Origin: an uncultured Erythrobacter sp.
Lineage (GTDB): Bacteria > Pseudomonadota > Alphaproteobacteria > Sphingomonadales > Sphingomonadaceae
Direction of reading: 5' to 3'
Assembly (NCBI GenBank): GCA_913055155.1
Contig: CAJXJR010000018.1
Coordinates: 1 to 39,727 of the forward strand
DNA length: 39,727 nucleotides
Part shown: positions 26,403 through 34,934 of the stretch, piece by piece
Layout: each line of letters starts with the position of its first letter
How positions within the stretch are numbered: the first letter of the stretch is position 1
The notes under the pieces: generated by a model
Database searches by the model: none
The model's input: only the letters and a program-made list of their open reading frames with translations
Told to the model about the DNA's origin: nothing
Program-made: the position numbers and the translations under genes

Positions 26403-26609
26403 ATTGATAACACAGCGTTCACCCTGTTTGCCGCCGCTCACGCCGCAGAGGTGGCGCCGATCATAGGCTCTTGCCCGAGTCTGGCCAGTGCACGCGTGCT
26501 GGTGGAACGCTGCCTGATTCCCGGCGGCTTCTTTTCGGAAGAGGCGCTGGACAAGGTGGTGCGCCACGCGGTCGCGCGGTTCGAAGGCAAGGGATTGCTG
26601 CCGGAATAG
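26403..26609 (+). CDS. Possible small protein with a non-ATG (ATT) start
   Basis: A 68-codon frame in the gap between wecB and tRNA-Gly. Read from ATT it gives IDNTAFTLFAAAHAAEVAPI and continues to GGFFSEEALDKVVRHAVARF, with a balanced composition and strong G/C preference at third codon positions, unlike the shadow frames here. GGAG lies 7 bases before the ATT at 26403; no ATG, GTG or TTG fits better, although a TTG at 26387 is in frame. ATT starts are rare (infC is the known case), so this may be a gene remnant. No family recognised. Confidence 0.35.
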   Translation: MDNTAFTLFAAAHAAEVAPIIGSCPSLASARVLVERCLIPGGFFSEEALDKVVRHAVARFEGKGLLPE

Positions 26610-26664
26610 CGCACGCCTGCGGCATCACCGGGTGTGGCGCAAAGCTGTTGTTCTACGGGAAAAA

Positions 26665-26739
26665 TGGAGCGGGCGATGAGATTCGAACTCACGACCCCAA
26701 CCTTGGCAAGGTTGTGCTCTACCCCTGAGCTACGCCCGC
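26665..26739 (-). tRNA. tRNA-Gly (anticodon GCC)
   Basis: 75 bases including an encoded CCA end. The cloverleaf can be drawn completely: acceptor GCGGGCG/CGCCCGC, D arm GCTC..GAGC, anticodon arm CAACC-TTGCCAA-GGTTG with anticodon GCC, T arm GTGAG-TTCGAAT-CTCAT, discriminator T, CCA. A run of five T follows on the minus strand. Confidence 0.97.
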
Positions 26740-26926
26740 TCACTGGCGCCTGACCGGATGTGTATCCGGCTGGGGAGCGGCGCAGTTAGCAGCGAGTCTG
26801 GCACCGGGCAAGAGCAAAAATGCGCCAATCGCACAAAGCGTGGCCAAGCGCCGCTTTCCTCTTCACATTGGGCATTAAAGCGCCACATTATGCACACACA
26901 GCAAAGCGAAAAGCAGGAGCAGACAC

Positions 26927-27862
26927 TTGGCAAGCATGGGCCTCAGCATGGACGAGCAGAAGGCAGTCGAACGATTCCGCAAGGAGGTGGTCGACCCCAG
27001 CCAGACCAAGCTGGTGGTGCTCGATTTCTGGGCCGAATGGTGCGGGCCGTGCAAGGCGCTGACCCCGGTGCTGGAAAAGGTCTGCGCCGAATATGCCGAC
27101 AAGGGCGTGGTGCTGAAAAAGGTCAACGTCGACGAGGAACGCTTCATCGCCAGCCAGTTTCAGGTGCAGTCGATCCCCACGGTCTATGCCATGTTCCAGG
27201 GCCAGCCGGTGGCCGACCTGACGCCTGCACGCACCGAATCGCAATTGAAGGGCGCACTCGACCAGATCCTGCAGCAGGTACCGGTACAGGCAGGCGCCGC
27301 GGACGGGCAGCCGGGCGCGGAAGGCCAGCAGGCCCCCGATCTCGACCAGCTGGTGGCCATGGGCGAGCAGGTGCTGGCCGATGGCGATGCCGAACGGGCC
27401 GCTGCCGTCTTCACCCAGCTGGCGCAGATGGCTCCGGACAAGGCCGAAGTGCATTCGGGCCTGATTCGCGCGCTGGTTGCCGCCGGACAGGCCGATGCCG
27501 CGCGCGAAGCCTACGACGCGCTGCCGCAAGAGCTGAAGGACCATGCCCTCGTGCAGCAGGCCCACTCGGCGCTGGAACTGGCCGGACCGCAAGTCGACAC
27601 CGCAGAGCTGGACGGACTGCGCAAGGCGGCGGCAGACAATCCGGCCGACGTCGAGGCACAGATCGCGCTGGCCGAAGGTGCCTTTGCCGCTGGCGAGCGC
27701 GACGAGGCTGCCGAGGTGCTGCTGCGCGCAATCCAGGCGGGCGGCGAGGAAGGCAGCCCGCAGGCCAAGGAGACATTGCTCAAGATTTTCGAAGCAGTCG
27801 GCATGGAAGACCCGTGGGTCTCTGCCCAGCGCCGCAAGCTATCGCTGCTGCTGTTCGGATGA
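26927..27862 (+). CDS. cnoX: CnoX/YbbN-type thioredoxin with TPR domain
   Basis: Thioredoxin-fold protein followed by tetratricopeptide-like helices, the layout of CnoX, a chaperone-redoxin that protects unfolded proteins and hands them to GroEL/DnaK. The active site WCGPC is at 38-42 (a redox-active pair, unlike E. coli CnoX), with the cis-Pro in QSIPTVYAM. Helical repeats rich in Ala, Asp and Glu run from about 135 to the end. The TTG at 26927 is chosen because GGAG sits 7 bases upstream; the in-frame ATGs at 26936 and 26948 are too far from it. The stop overlaps the next start (ATGA). Confidence 0.9.
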   Translation: MASMGLSMDEQKAVERFRKEVVDPSQTKLVVLDFWAEWCGPCKALTPVLEKVCAEYADKGVVLKKVNVDEERFIASQFQVQSIPTVYAMFQGQPVADLTPARTESQLKGALDQILQQVPVQAGAADGQPGAEGQQAPDLDQLVAMGEQVLADGDAERAAAVFTQLAQMAPDKAEVHSGLIRALVAAGQADAAREAYDALPQELKDHALVQQAHSALELAGPQVDTAELDGLRKAAADNPADVEAQIALAEGAFAAGERDEAAEVLLRAIQAGGEEGSPQAKETLLKIFEAVGMEDPWVSAQRRKLSLLLFG

Positions 27863-28470
27863 GCCAGAAGCTCTCGATCTTCCCCCTGACCGGTGCAATC
27901 CTGTTCCCCGGACTGCAACTGCCGCTGCACATCTTCGAGCCGCGTTATCGCGCCATGGTGGGCGATGCTCTGGCGCGCGACCGGCGCATCGGCATGATCC
28001 AGCCGCAGGATTCGATGGAACGCGCACCGCTGTACGAAGTGGGCTGTGTCGGCAAGATCGACGACGTCGAGAGCAGCGAAGACGGGCGCTACAATATCGT
28101 GCTGACCGGTGAAGCGCGCTTTCGCGTACTGCGCGAACTGGAAGTGACGACGCCGTTTCGCCAGGTCGAAGCCGAACTGATCGAGGAGCCGAGCGAGGAA
28201 TACCTCTCGCTGGGTGAACGCGCCAGCTTCGAGCACGAAGCGCGCAAGTTCGCCGACAGCCAGGGCTACGCCATCGACTGGGATTCGGTCGCCCGGCTGG
28301 ACGATGTCTCGCTGATCAACGGGGTATCGCAGATCGCCCCCTTCGACGCGGCGGCCAAGCAGGCGCTGCTGGAAGCCCCGAACCTGCGCGAGCGCTGCGA
28401 CCTGCTGGTGCAATTGATGGAATTCTTCGGTCGGGGCGACCCCGACGACGAGCACGTGACTCTTCAGTAG
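27859..28470 (+). CDS. LON substrate-binding-domain protein
   Basis: 203-residue protein consisting only of the N-terminal LON (PUA-like) domain, without ATPase or protease parts. Visible pattern: LSIFPLTGAILFPGLQLPLHIFEPRYRAMV, then GCVGKIDDVESSEDGRYNIVLTGEARFRVL, and a helical tail ending CDLLVQLMEFF. Such proteins are common beside the thioredoxin-TPR gene in alphaproteobacteria, and the 4-base ATGA overlap here supports joint expression and a role in protein quality control. Confidence 0.92.
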   Translation: MSQKLSIFPLTGAILFPGLQLPLHIFEPRYRAMVGDALARDRRIGMIQPQDSMERAPLYEVGCVGKIDDVESSEDGRYNIVLTGEARFRVLRELEVTTPFRQVEAELIEEPSEEYLSLGERASFEHEARKFADSQGYAIDWDSVARLDDVSLINGVSQIAPFDAAAKQALLEAPNLRERCDLLVQLMEFFGRGDPDDEHVTLQ

Positions 28471-28480
28471 CTTGTCTTTC

Positions 28481-28701
28481 GAAAGCGCCTCCGCGCTTTC
28501 GTCCTCGCTAGACGCGCTCCGCTTCGCTGCGCGCCCGCTGCGGGCGGGCGTTCGCCCTTGCGGTCGCTAGTCGCGACCGAGAACAGCACTACTCTCGAAT
28601 TGGAGTGCAACTATCGGCGCCTGAAAGGCGACGACAGCGCGCAACGGCGCGCCGGCCGGTAGGCCGAAAGCCAAGGACGCCGGACGGCGTCCGTCCGGCG
28701 T
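28481..28701. repeat. Cluster of extragenic palindromes
   Basis: The 239 bases between the LON and marC genes are packed with inverted repeats: GAAAGCGC-CTCC-GCGCTTTC (28481-28500), a CGCCCG/CGGGCG hairpin, CGGTCGC-TAGTC-GCGACCG (28561-28579), and ACGCCGGACG-GCGTC-CGTCCGGCGT (28677-28701). The last has a short TTT on the plus strand. It sits between convergent genes. It looks like a REP-type or transcription-stopping element; nothing in it looks coding. Confidence 0.6.
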
Positions 28702-28709
28702 TTGAGGGG

Positions 28710-29330
28710 CTAAAGCGAAAATGCACCCCTCAGCCCGTCGATCACGTATTGCGCTGCCAGCGCGGCCAGCAGCACGCCCAGCAAGCGGGTGATGACAGCC
28801 TCGACACGTTCGCCCAGCAGTTTGATCAGCGGGCCTGCCGCGATCAACGCGACCATGGTCAGCAGCAGCACCGCCACCAGGGCGCCCAGCACCACAAGCG
28901 ATTCCTCCAGCCCCTCGGCCTCGTTCTGCAGCAGCATTATGGCAGCAATTGCGCCGGGCCCTGCCAGCATCGGCATCGCCATGGGAAAGACCGATACGTC
29001 CTCCACATGCTCGCGCGCGGCGCGCTCGGCGCGTTCCTCTCGCCGCTGGGTGCGCTTTTCGAACACCATTTCCCAGGCGATCCAGAACAGCATCAGCCCG
29101 CCCGCGATGCGGAAGGCGTCGAGCTCGATATGCAGGGCGCCCAGCAGGTCCTGCCCGAACAGTGCGAACACCAGCAGGATGACGAAGGCAATCACGCTGG
29201 CGCGGATCGCCATGTTGCGGCTCTGCGCGGGCGAGGCACCCTTGGTGAGGCCGGCATAGATCGGCGCGCAACCCGGCGGGTCGATCACCACGAACAGGGT
29301 AATGAAGGCAGAGATGAAGAGCTGTTCCAT
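28710..29330 (-). CDS. MarC-family integral membrane protein
   Basis: 206-residue inner-membrane protein of the MarC/UPF0056 family. The N-terminal segment LFISAFITLFVVIDPPGCAPIYAGLT is characteristic, as are FRIAGGLMLFWIAWEMVF, VFPMAMPMLAGPGAIAAIM and VLLLTMVALIAAGPLIKLLG. About six membrane segments can be drawn, with a charged cytoplasmic loop (KRTQRREERAERAA) in the middle. The function is unknown in the literature I recall despite the MarC name. It starts 3 bases after the stop of the lipoprotein gene, same strand. Confidence 0.92.
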   Translation of the reverse strand: MEQLFISAFITLFVVIDPPGCAPIYAGLTKGASPAQSRNMAIRASVIAFVILLVFALFGQDLLGALHIELDAFRIAGGLMLFWIAWEMVFEKRTQRREERAERAAREHVEDVSVFPMAMPMLAGPGAIAAIMLLQNEAEGLEESLVVLGALVAVLLLTMVALIAAGPLIKLLGERVEAVITRLLGVLLAALAAQYVIDGLRGAFSL

Positions 29331-29333
29331 GGG

Positions 29334-30104
29334 TTACTCGTCACCCGGAATGGTCAGGTCGACCACCTGTTCCCACGCGCCGTTGCGCAGATAGAAGGCG
29401 CGCATGTGGCGTGCGCCGTCATCTTGCAGGCTGGACTGCCAGGTCAGGCTCGAATCGGCCGAAGTGGAGGCGCGGGTAGCATTGCCCGTGATAGCCAGCG
29501 GCAAGGCGGAATGGCCGACCGCAGGCTGGCAATCGGCAATGCGCCCCTCGATCGAGGTCATGCCTTCCACCACGATGGCGTCTTCCGGCAGATCTTCGCC
29601 CGGGTCGGGCACGGGCTGGGGATCGTCGGGCGTGCCGGTATCGTAGATCCACTTGTAGCTGTTGTCGCTCTGCAGTTCCCACACGGTGACATAGTCGCCC
29701 ACCAGCCCGTTCGGGCGGATGAAGCGCCCCAGCGAGACTGCCAGCGTGCCATCGCAGCTGGACCAGACATCGGTGGGCGCCCAGCGGATCGGCTCTGCCG
29801 GATCGGCAAGGCCGTCCAGCACTTCGGAGACCGGGGCAAAGCCATCGGGTGCATCCATCACCGCATCACCTGCGGCATAGGCGCGAAAGGCGGTCCACTG
29901 CCCCTCGTCCCGGGCCATCCTGGCAAAGGCGAAGTCTGCCGCGGCCACTCGGCCCGGATCGCCGATGGAGCCTTGCCGCTCGAGAAATTCGGTCGCCGCA
30001 CGTGCCTGGCGGTTGATGGCCTGCTGGCGCGGACTGGTGCAGGCCACCAGCGTCGCCGCGGCAGCCAGGACCATGACCGGGGCAATGGTAGCGCGTGAAA
30101 TCAT
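29334..30104 (-). CDS. Predicted lipoprotein of unknown function
   Basis: About 256 residues with a lipoprotein signal: ISRATIAPVMVLAAAATLVAC, lipobox LVAC. The mature part has DFAFARMARDEGQWTAFRAYAAGDAVM, a pattern seen in proteins with an NTF2-like fold, followed by RWAPTDVWSSCDGTLAVSLGRF and GDYVTVWELQ, which fits a SnoaL/DUF4440-like beta sheet. The second half is loop-rich with a single Cys. The ATG at 30104 is preferred; an upstream GTG at 30125 is possible. It is transcribed with marC (3-base gap). The function is not known. Confidence 0.75.
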   Translation of the reverse strand: MISRATIAPVMVLAAAATLVACTSPRQQAINRQARAATEFLERQGSIGDPGRVAAADFAFARMARDEGQWTAFRAYAAGDAVMDAPDGFAPVSEVLDGLADPAEPIRWAPTDVWSSCDGTLAVSLGRFIRPNGLVGDYVTVWELQSDNSYKWIYDTGTPDDPQPVPDPGEDLPEDAIVVEGMTSIEGRIADCQPAVGHSALPLAITGNATRASTSADSSLTWQSSLQDDGARHMRAFYLRNGAWEQVVDLTIPGDE

Positions 30105-30141
30105 TCTCGCGCCCTGCGCCCCCACCTCGTTTTTGTAAAGC

Positions 30142-30435
30142 CTAGTAACCGGCCACTGCGGCGTTGGTGACGACGATGCGCAGGATGTTCAGGCCCACGA
30201 TCAGCACCAGCGGCGAAAAGTCGATCTGGCCGGTATTGGGCATGATCCGGCGGATCGGTGCCAGGATCGGTTCCAGCAGCGCGTTTACCGAGCGGTAGAT
30301 CGCCATCATGAAGTCGTTGGACGGGCTGATCACGTTGAAGGCGAACAGCAGGCTGACCACGAATTGCACGATCACCAGGATCACGATGACCGAGATGATG
30401 TAGCCGATGATCTGGGCAAGGGTGACAAGCAGCAC
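30142..30435 (-). CDS. YggT-family membrane protein
   Basis: 97 residues with two membrane helices: ISVIVILVIVQFVVSLLFAFNV and FSPLVLIVGLNILRIVVTNA, separated by the family signature YRSVNALLEPILAPIRRIMP. YggT proteins are linked to osmotic or K+ stress and, near ftsZ/sepF genes in other bacteria, to cell shape. Here it stands next to a lipoprotein/marC unit and argB, with no division genes. Confidence 0.93.
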   Translation of the reverse strand: MLLVTLAQIIGYIISVIVILVIVQFVVSLLFAFNVISPSNDFMMAIYRSVNALLEPILAPIRRIMPNTGQIDFSPLVLIVGLNILRIVVTNAAVAGY

Positions 30436-30550
30436 TTCGCAAATTCCAATACGTCTGGGGCCGCCACGGCGACCGGTTCAAACCAAGTGTATCATACAGG
30501 TAATACGGATCAAGGCATGCGCAAGACCTGGCACAGCCCCCTGCCCCGCG

Positions 30551-31447
30551 TCAGGCGCTGATCAGCGTGCCGGCGCCGCGGCTGGTGAAGAATTCCAGCA
30601 GCATGGCATGGGGAACGCGCCCATCCAGCACCACGGCCGCCTCGCACCCGCCTTCCACCGCGTGGACACAGGTTTCCAGCTTGGGGATCATCCCGCCGCT
30701 GATCGTGCCGTCTTCGCGCATGCGGGCAATGTCTGCGGGCCGAAGGTCGGTCATCAGCTTGCCCTGCTTGTCCAGCACGCCGGCCACGTCGGTCAGCAGG
30801 AACAGCCGCGCCGCGCCCAGCGCCGCGGCAATCGCGCCCGCCATGGTATCGGCGTTGATGTTGTAGGTATGCCCTTCGGCATCGGTGGCAATCGGCGCGA
30901 TGATCGGGATCATGCCCGCCTTGCTGGCGGTTTCCAGGATGGTGGTATCGACCTCCTTCGGCTCCCCCACGAAGCCCAGGTCCACCACTTGTTCGATCTG
31001 GCTGTCCGGATCCTTCACCGTGCGGCTGACCTTTTCGGCCACCACCATCTTGCCGTCCTTGCCGGAAATGCCGATGGCCTTGCCGCCGGCCTGGGTTATC
31101 CAGCTGACCAGTTCCTTGTTGATCGCACCCGACAGCACCATTTCGGCAACGCTGGCGGTTTCCTTGTCGGTCACGCGCAGGCCGTCGATGAACTGGCTTT
31201 CGACGCCCAGCTTCTTCAGCATGGCACCGATCTGCGGGCCGCCGCCGTGCACCACCACCGGGTTGATGCCGACCGCCTTAAGCAGCACGATATCCTCGGC
31301 AAAGTCGCGCGCCGCCTCGGGATCGCCCATGGCATGGCCGCCGTATTTCACCACGAAGCTTTTGCCCGCATAGCGCTGGAAGTAAGGCAGCGCCTCGATC
31401 AGGGTCTCGGCCTTGGCCAGCATTCTAGTGTCGTTCGTATGGGTCAT
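30551..31447 (-). CDS. argB: Acetylglutamate kinase
   Basis: Second step of arginine biosynthesis, ATP-dependent phosphorylation of N-acetylglutamate. Family motifs are plain: [12 protein letters not shown] near the start, [64 protein letters not shown], and [11 protein letters not shown]. 298 residues. The length and N-terminal helical extension ([19 protein letters not shown]) match the arginine-inhibited hexameric type. The ATG at 31447 has only a weak Shine-Dalgarno. It is divergent from ppk2. Confidence 0.97.
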   Translation of the reverse strand: MTHTNDTRMLAKAETLIEALPYFQRYAGKSFVVKYGGHAMGDPEAARDFAEDIVLLKAVGINPVVVHGGGPQIGAMLKKLGVESQFIDGLRVTDKETASVAEMVLSGAINKELVSWITQAGGKAIGISGKDGKMVVAEKVSRTVKDPDSQIEQVVDLGFVGEPKEVDTTILETASKAGMIPIIAPIATDAEGHTYNINADTMAGAIAAALGAARLFLLTDVAGVLDKQGKLMTDLRPADIARMREDGTISGGMIPKLETCVHAVEGGCEAAVVLDGRVPHAMLLEFFTSRGAGTLISA

Positions 31448-31530
31448 CACGGCGAATCGCTTAGCCCCCGGCGCGGCTCTCGCCAATAGGCGCTTGCGGG
31501 GACGGGCCTGTGGTGGGACACACAGGCCCC

Positions 31531-32304
31531 ATGAAACGCAAGCAATATGAAAAGCATCTCGAACAGCTAGAGCATGAACTGGTGGCCATGGCGCGCTGGG
31601 CGAAAGCCACGGGCGAGCGCATCTGCGTGCTGCTGGAAGGGCGCGACACCTCCGGCAAGGGCGGCACGATCAAGGCGATCGCCCAGCGCATCAACCCGCG
31701 CCAGCTGCGCGTGGTGGCCCTGCCCAAGCCCAGCGATGTCGAACGCACGCAGTGGTACTTCCAGCGCTATGTCCCGCACTTGCCCGCCGCCGGCGAGATC
31801 GTGCTGTTCGACCGCAGCTGGTACAACCGCGCGGGCGTGGAGAAGGTGATGGGCTTTGCCAGCGACGACGAGGTCTGGCGGTTCCTGCACGCCGTGCCGA
31901 TCTTCGAACAGATGCTGGTCGACGATGGCATCCGCCTGTGCAAGTACTGGCTCTCGTGCGACCAGGAAGCCCAGGAAGAACGCTTTGCCGAGCGTCTGGA
32001 AGACCCGCTCAAACGCTGGAAACTGTCACCCATCGACGTGGCCAGTCGTACCAAATTTGCCGAGTACTCTGCCGCGCGCGAGGCGATGTTTGCCGCGACC
32101 CATACCGAACACGCACCGTGGACGGTTGTGGACTACAACGACCAGAAGCATGGTCGCCTCACCCTGATCCGCAACCTGCTCGATCGCCTGCCCGATACCC
32201 AGGTGCCGCAAGACGAGCTGGACTGGCCGGAGCTGGATCACCCGCCGCTGGACGAACAGTTCGATCTGCTCAAGCCCATCCCGCCCTTCCCGCTGGAGGA
32301 TTGA
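31531..32304 (+). CDS. ppk2: Polyphosphate kinase 2
   Basis: Uses polyphosphate to phosphorylate nucleotides (or the reverse). The Walker A loop is GRDTSGKGG at 37-45, the Walker B/lid region is [21 protein letters not shown], and [36 protein letters not shown] is the family C-terminal signature. At 257 residues it is a single-domain PPK2. The class I versus class III assignment (NDP versus NMP substrate) cannot be settled by eye. The ATG at 31531 is taken; a GTG seven codons earlier is possible. No ppk1 or ppx gene is nearby. Confidence 0.94.
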   Translation: MKRKQYEKHLEQLEHELVAMARWAKATGERICVLLEGRDTSGKGGTIKAIAQRINPRQLRVVALPKPSDVERTQWYFQRYVPHLPAAGEIVLFDRSWYNRAGVEKVMGFASDDEVWRFLHAVPIFEQMLVDDGIRLCKYWLSCDQEAQEERFAERLEDPLKRWKLSPIDVASRTKFAEYSAAREAMFAATHTEHAPWTVVDYNDQKHGRLTLIRNLLDRLPDTQVPQDELDWPELDHPPLDEQFDLLKPIPPFPLED

Positions 32305-32308
32305 TCCG

Positions 32309-32809
32309 CTGGCCCGCGCTCCGCGCTTCGATGCCGCGTGGCAGCGCCGCCGCCGCTGGCAGGCGCTGTGGCGACGGTGGCGCTGGCTGCTGGCCGTTCC
32401 GTTGCTGGCAGGCGCGTGGCTGCTGGCGCAGCAGCTGGGCTGGGCACAGGGCCAGTGGGAGCCAATTGCGCGCACCTTCACCGTCTGCGGCAAGGAAAGC
32501 TCCGAGGCCTGCGTGATAGATGGCGACACGCTGGCGGTGGGCAAGCGGCGTATTCGCCTCACCGGTTTCGACGCCCCCGAGCTGGATGGCGATTGCGAAG
32601 CCGAACGCCAGCTGGCCCGCGAAGCGCGCGATGCCCTGGCGGACTGGCTGAGCGCGGGCCCGTTCGAACTGGACGGCGGGGCCGAACCGCCGCGCGACCG
32701 CTATGGCCGCGAACTGCGCCAGGCGCGTCGCGACAGCGAGGCGCTGGCCGATACGATGGTAGAACGCGGCCTTGCCCGGCGCAGCGCCGAGGAGCGCGAC
32801 TGGTGCTAA
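32309..32809 (+). CDS. Membrane-anchored thermonuclease-like (SNase) protein
   Basis: SNase-fold protein. The core signature is VIDGDTLAVGKRRIRLTGFDAPEL, with the metal Asp/Thr and first Arg, and RDRYGRELRQ carries the second half of the site. Upstream of the core there is a very Arg/Trp-rich segment (QRRRRWQALWRRWRW) and one membrane helix (LLAVPLLAGAWLLAQQ). The start is unusual: no ATG or GTG is in frame. A TTG at 32402 cuts the helix and has no Shine-Dalgarno, whereas CTG at 32309 has GGAGG 9 bases upstream (within the ppk2 end). I therefore propose CTG, 166 residues, coupled to ppk2. Confidence 0.7.
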   Translation: MARAPRFDAAWQRRRRWQALWRRWRWLLAVPLLAGAWLLAQQLGWAQGQWEPIARTFTVCGKESSEACVIDGDTLAVGKRRIRLTGFDAPELDGDCEAERQLAREARDALADWLSAGPFELDGGAEPPRDRYGRELRQARRDSEALADTMVERGLARRSAEERDWC

Positions 32810-32918
32810 CCAGCGGGGCCACCGCAACAAACAAGGTTAAGCTTTTCCAAACACTTTCCTGCGATACGGCTACGCGATAGTCCGGGCAGCAGGCCCGTTC
32901 GCAAACCGGGAGGCGGGC

Positions 32919-33047
32919 ATGACTGCCAGTACAGACAAGCCGGAAGCATGGGACCGCCGCAAGCAGCAGGTGCCCATCGACTTCCCCGATCGCCGCAAGG
33001 GCGAACGCCGCAGCGGCAAGGACCGCCGCGCCCACCCGCGCGGCTGA
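32919..33047 (+). CDS. Small Arg-rich protein (42 residues)
   Basis: A short frame between the nuclease and membrane protein genes: MTASTDKPEAWDRRKQQVPI, then DFPDRRKGERRSGKDRRAHP to the end. GGGAGG lies 5 bases upstream of the ATG. About a third of the residues are Arg or Lys, arranged as D-R-R repeats. The codon choice matches the host. Probably a small nucleic-acid- or membrane-associated protein; no family name is known to me. Confidence 0.6.
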   Translation: MTASTDKPEAWDRRKQQVPIDFPDRRKGERRSGKDRRAHPRG

Positions 33048-33134
33048 TCTCCCCTTCCCCCCTCTTGCCGCCACAGCTTTGCGCCTTGCCCGCAAGCCTG
33101 TAAGCTTGCGACCTGTCAGAACGAGGCACAGGCG

Positions 33135-33572
33135 ATGGACGAGACGAACAACACCACGGGGCAAGCGCCATCCGGCAGCAACGCGCTGACCATGCAGCGC
33201 CCGCTGATCGTGGCGCTACTCTACCTGCTCAACATCTTCCTGGGCTTCTCGGTCTTCATCGGGCTGATCCTGGCCTACATCTGGCGCGCCGAAGACCAGG
33301 CGCAGGAGTGGGAACGCACCCACTACACCTACCTGATCCGCACTTTCTGGATCGGCGCGGGGGTCATGGTGTGGATCGCAACCGCCTTCGGCATTGCCTC
33401 CTCGCAGGCGGTGGAAAACGATTCGATCCCCGTCGGCTTCCTCGTCGTCTTCTTTGGCGGCGGCGCGCTGTTCATGCTTACCGCCGTGTGGTTCTGCGTG
33501 CGCGCGGTGCTGTCGATCGTCAAATCGGGCAACCGGGAAGCGATGCCCAACCCGCAGACCTGGCTGTTCTAG
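33135..33572 (+). CDS. Small integral membrane protein (DUF4870-like)
   Basis: 145 residues with three membrane segments: LIVALLYLLNIFLGFSVFIGLILAYIW, FWIGAGVMVWIATAFGIAS and VGFLVVFFGGGALFMLTAVWFCVRAVL. The loop EWERTHYTYLIRTFWIG after helix one, and the overall layout, resemble the Tic20-like DUF4870 group. The function is unknown. GAGG lies upstream of the ATG. Its last 4 bases overlap the end of nhaA on the other strand (CTAG serving both stop codons). Confidence 0.8.
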   Translation: MDETNNTTGQAPSGSNALTMQRPLIVALLYLLNIFLGFSVFIGLILAYIWRAEDQAQEWERTHYTYLIRTFWIGAGVMVWIATAFGIASSQAVENDSIPVGFLVVFFGGGALFMLTAVWFCVRAVLSIVKSGNREAMPNPQTWLF

Positions 33573-34795
33573 GCCGGACTGCGTTCCTCGGCTGCCTCGC
33601 CGCCATCGGCCGGCAGCGTCGCACGCAGCAGGGCATAGCCCGCCAGCGCCGCCACCAGCGAACCTGACAGCACGCCGATCTTCACCGCGTCCACCTGCGC
33701 CGGATCGGCAAAGGCAAGGTTGCCGATGAACAGGCTCATGGTGAAGCCGATCGCGGCCATCAGCGAAAGCGCGTGCATCTGCCGCCAGCTGACCCCTTCG
33801 GGCAGCGTGGCGACGCCCGCCTTCACCGCAGCCCAGGCAAAGCCCAGGATGCCCAGCTGCTTGCCGATCAGCAGGCCCGCGGCAATGCCCAGCGGCAAGG
33901 GCGAAAACAGCGCATCGAGGCCCACGCCGGCCAGCGAGACCCCGGCATTGGCGAAGCCGAAGATCGGGATCACCAGGAAGGCGACATAAGGGTGCAGCGC
34001 GTGCTCCATGCGCTCCAGCGGCTTCTGCTCTCCGGACGTCAACGGCACGCACATGGCGGCGGCGACACCGGCCAGCGTGGCATGCACGCCGGACTTCAGC
34101 ACGAAAACCCACAGCACGATCCCCAGCAGCACGTAGGGGATGCTGGAGGCGACCTTCGCCCGCCCGAACAGGGCCAGCACCACCAGCGCGGCGGCAGCGC
34201 CCAGCAGCATCGTGACGTCGGTTTCCGCGGTGTAGAACAGCGCGATAATGGCAATGGCTCCGATATCGTCAATCACGGCGATGGCCAGCAGCAGCGCCTT
34301 CAGCGCCACCGGCACACGCGGGCCCAGCAGCGTCAGGATGCCCAGAGCAAAGGCGATGTCGGTCGCCGCCGGAATGGCCCAGCCCGAAAGGTTCTCCGGC
34401 GTGCCCATGTTGAAGGCGATGAAGATCGCCGCCGGCAGCGCCATGCCGCCGATCGCCGCCATCAGCGGCAGCGAGGCCTTGTCCCAGCTGTTGAGCTGGC
34501 CGGCCAGCGCCTCGCGCTTCACTTCCAGCCCGACGAGGAAGAAGAACACCGCCATCAACCCGTCGTTGATCCACAGCAGCAGCGGCTTGTCGATCACGCC
34601 CGTCCCGATGCCGGCCACCACCGGTACGTCCAGCAAGCCAAAGTAGCTGGCGGCAAACGGCGAATTGGCAATCGCCAGCGCCAGCGCGGCGGCGACGATC
34701 AGGGTGATGCCGCCGGCGCTTTCCTTTTGCAGGAAGTCGCGCAGCATCGGACCTATGGTCTCGATTACGGGCTTGATTACGGGCTGGGCGATCAT
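33569..34795 (-). CDS. nhaA: Na+/H+ antiporter NhaA
   Basis: Exchanges cytoplasmic Na+ for external protons, important in saline or alkaline conditions. About twelve membrane segments. Family signatures include GGITLIVAAALALAIANSP, LLLWINDGLMAVFFFLVGLEVKRE, IPAATDIAFALGIL (with the Asp of the ion site), LLAIAVIDDIGAIAIIALFYT (the second and third Asp) and IGFTMSLFIGNLAF. 408 residues is normal. The start at 34795 has GGGAG 11 bases upstream. A long hairpin lies in the 5' region (34849-34877). Confidence 0.96.
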   Translation of the reverse strand: MIAQPVIKPVIETIGPMLRDFLQKESAGGITLIVAAALALAIANSPFAASYFGLLDVPVVAGIGTGVIDKPLLLWINDGLMAVFFFLVGLEVKREALAGQLNSWDKASLPLMAAIGGMALPAAIFIAFNMGTPENLSGWAIPAATDIAFALGILTLLGPRVPVALKALLLAIAVIDDIGAIAIIALFYTAETDVTMLLGAAAALVVLALFGRAKVASSIPYVLLGIVLWVFVLKSGVHATLAGVAAAMCVPLTSGEQKPLERMEHALHPYVAFLVIPIFGFANAGVSLAGVGLDALFSPLPLGIAAGLLIGKQLGILGFAWAAVKAGVATLPEGVSWRQMHALSLMAAIGFTMSLFIGNLAFADPAQVDAVKIGVLSGSLVAALAGYALLRATLPADGGEAAEERSPA

Positions 34796-34848
34796 GAAGC
34801 TGGTTTCTCCCGTCGGGCTTTTCGGTTGGTGTGCGAGAGGCAGGCAGG

Positions 34849-34877
34849 ACACCCCCGTACCAGGACGTGGGGGGTGT
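34849..34877. other. Inverted repeat upstream of nhaA
   Basis: ACACCCCC and GGGGGTGT form an 8-bp stem around a 13-base loop, 54 bases before the nhaA start. It could be a regulator site, an mRNA leader structure or the end signal of the small YdcH-like gene; there is no T run on either strand to call it a terminator. Confidence 0.4.
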
Positions 34878-34934
34878 GGGGGATGAGGAAGGGTTCTATT
34901 GTCCCGCCCGCCCCTCGCACGGCTCGCCTGCCGC

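Noticed and set aside
26438-26743. A 101-codon minus-strand frame across the tRNA-Gly gene
   Set aside because: Its translation comes partly from the tRNA itself, a common false gene; the tRNA cloverleaf is complete.
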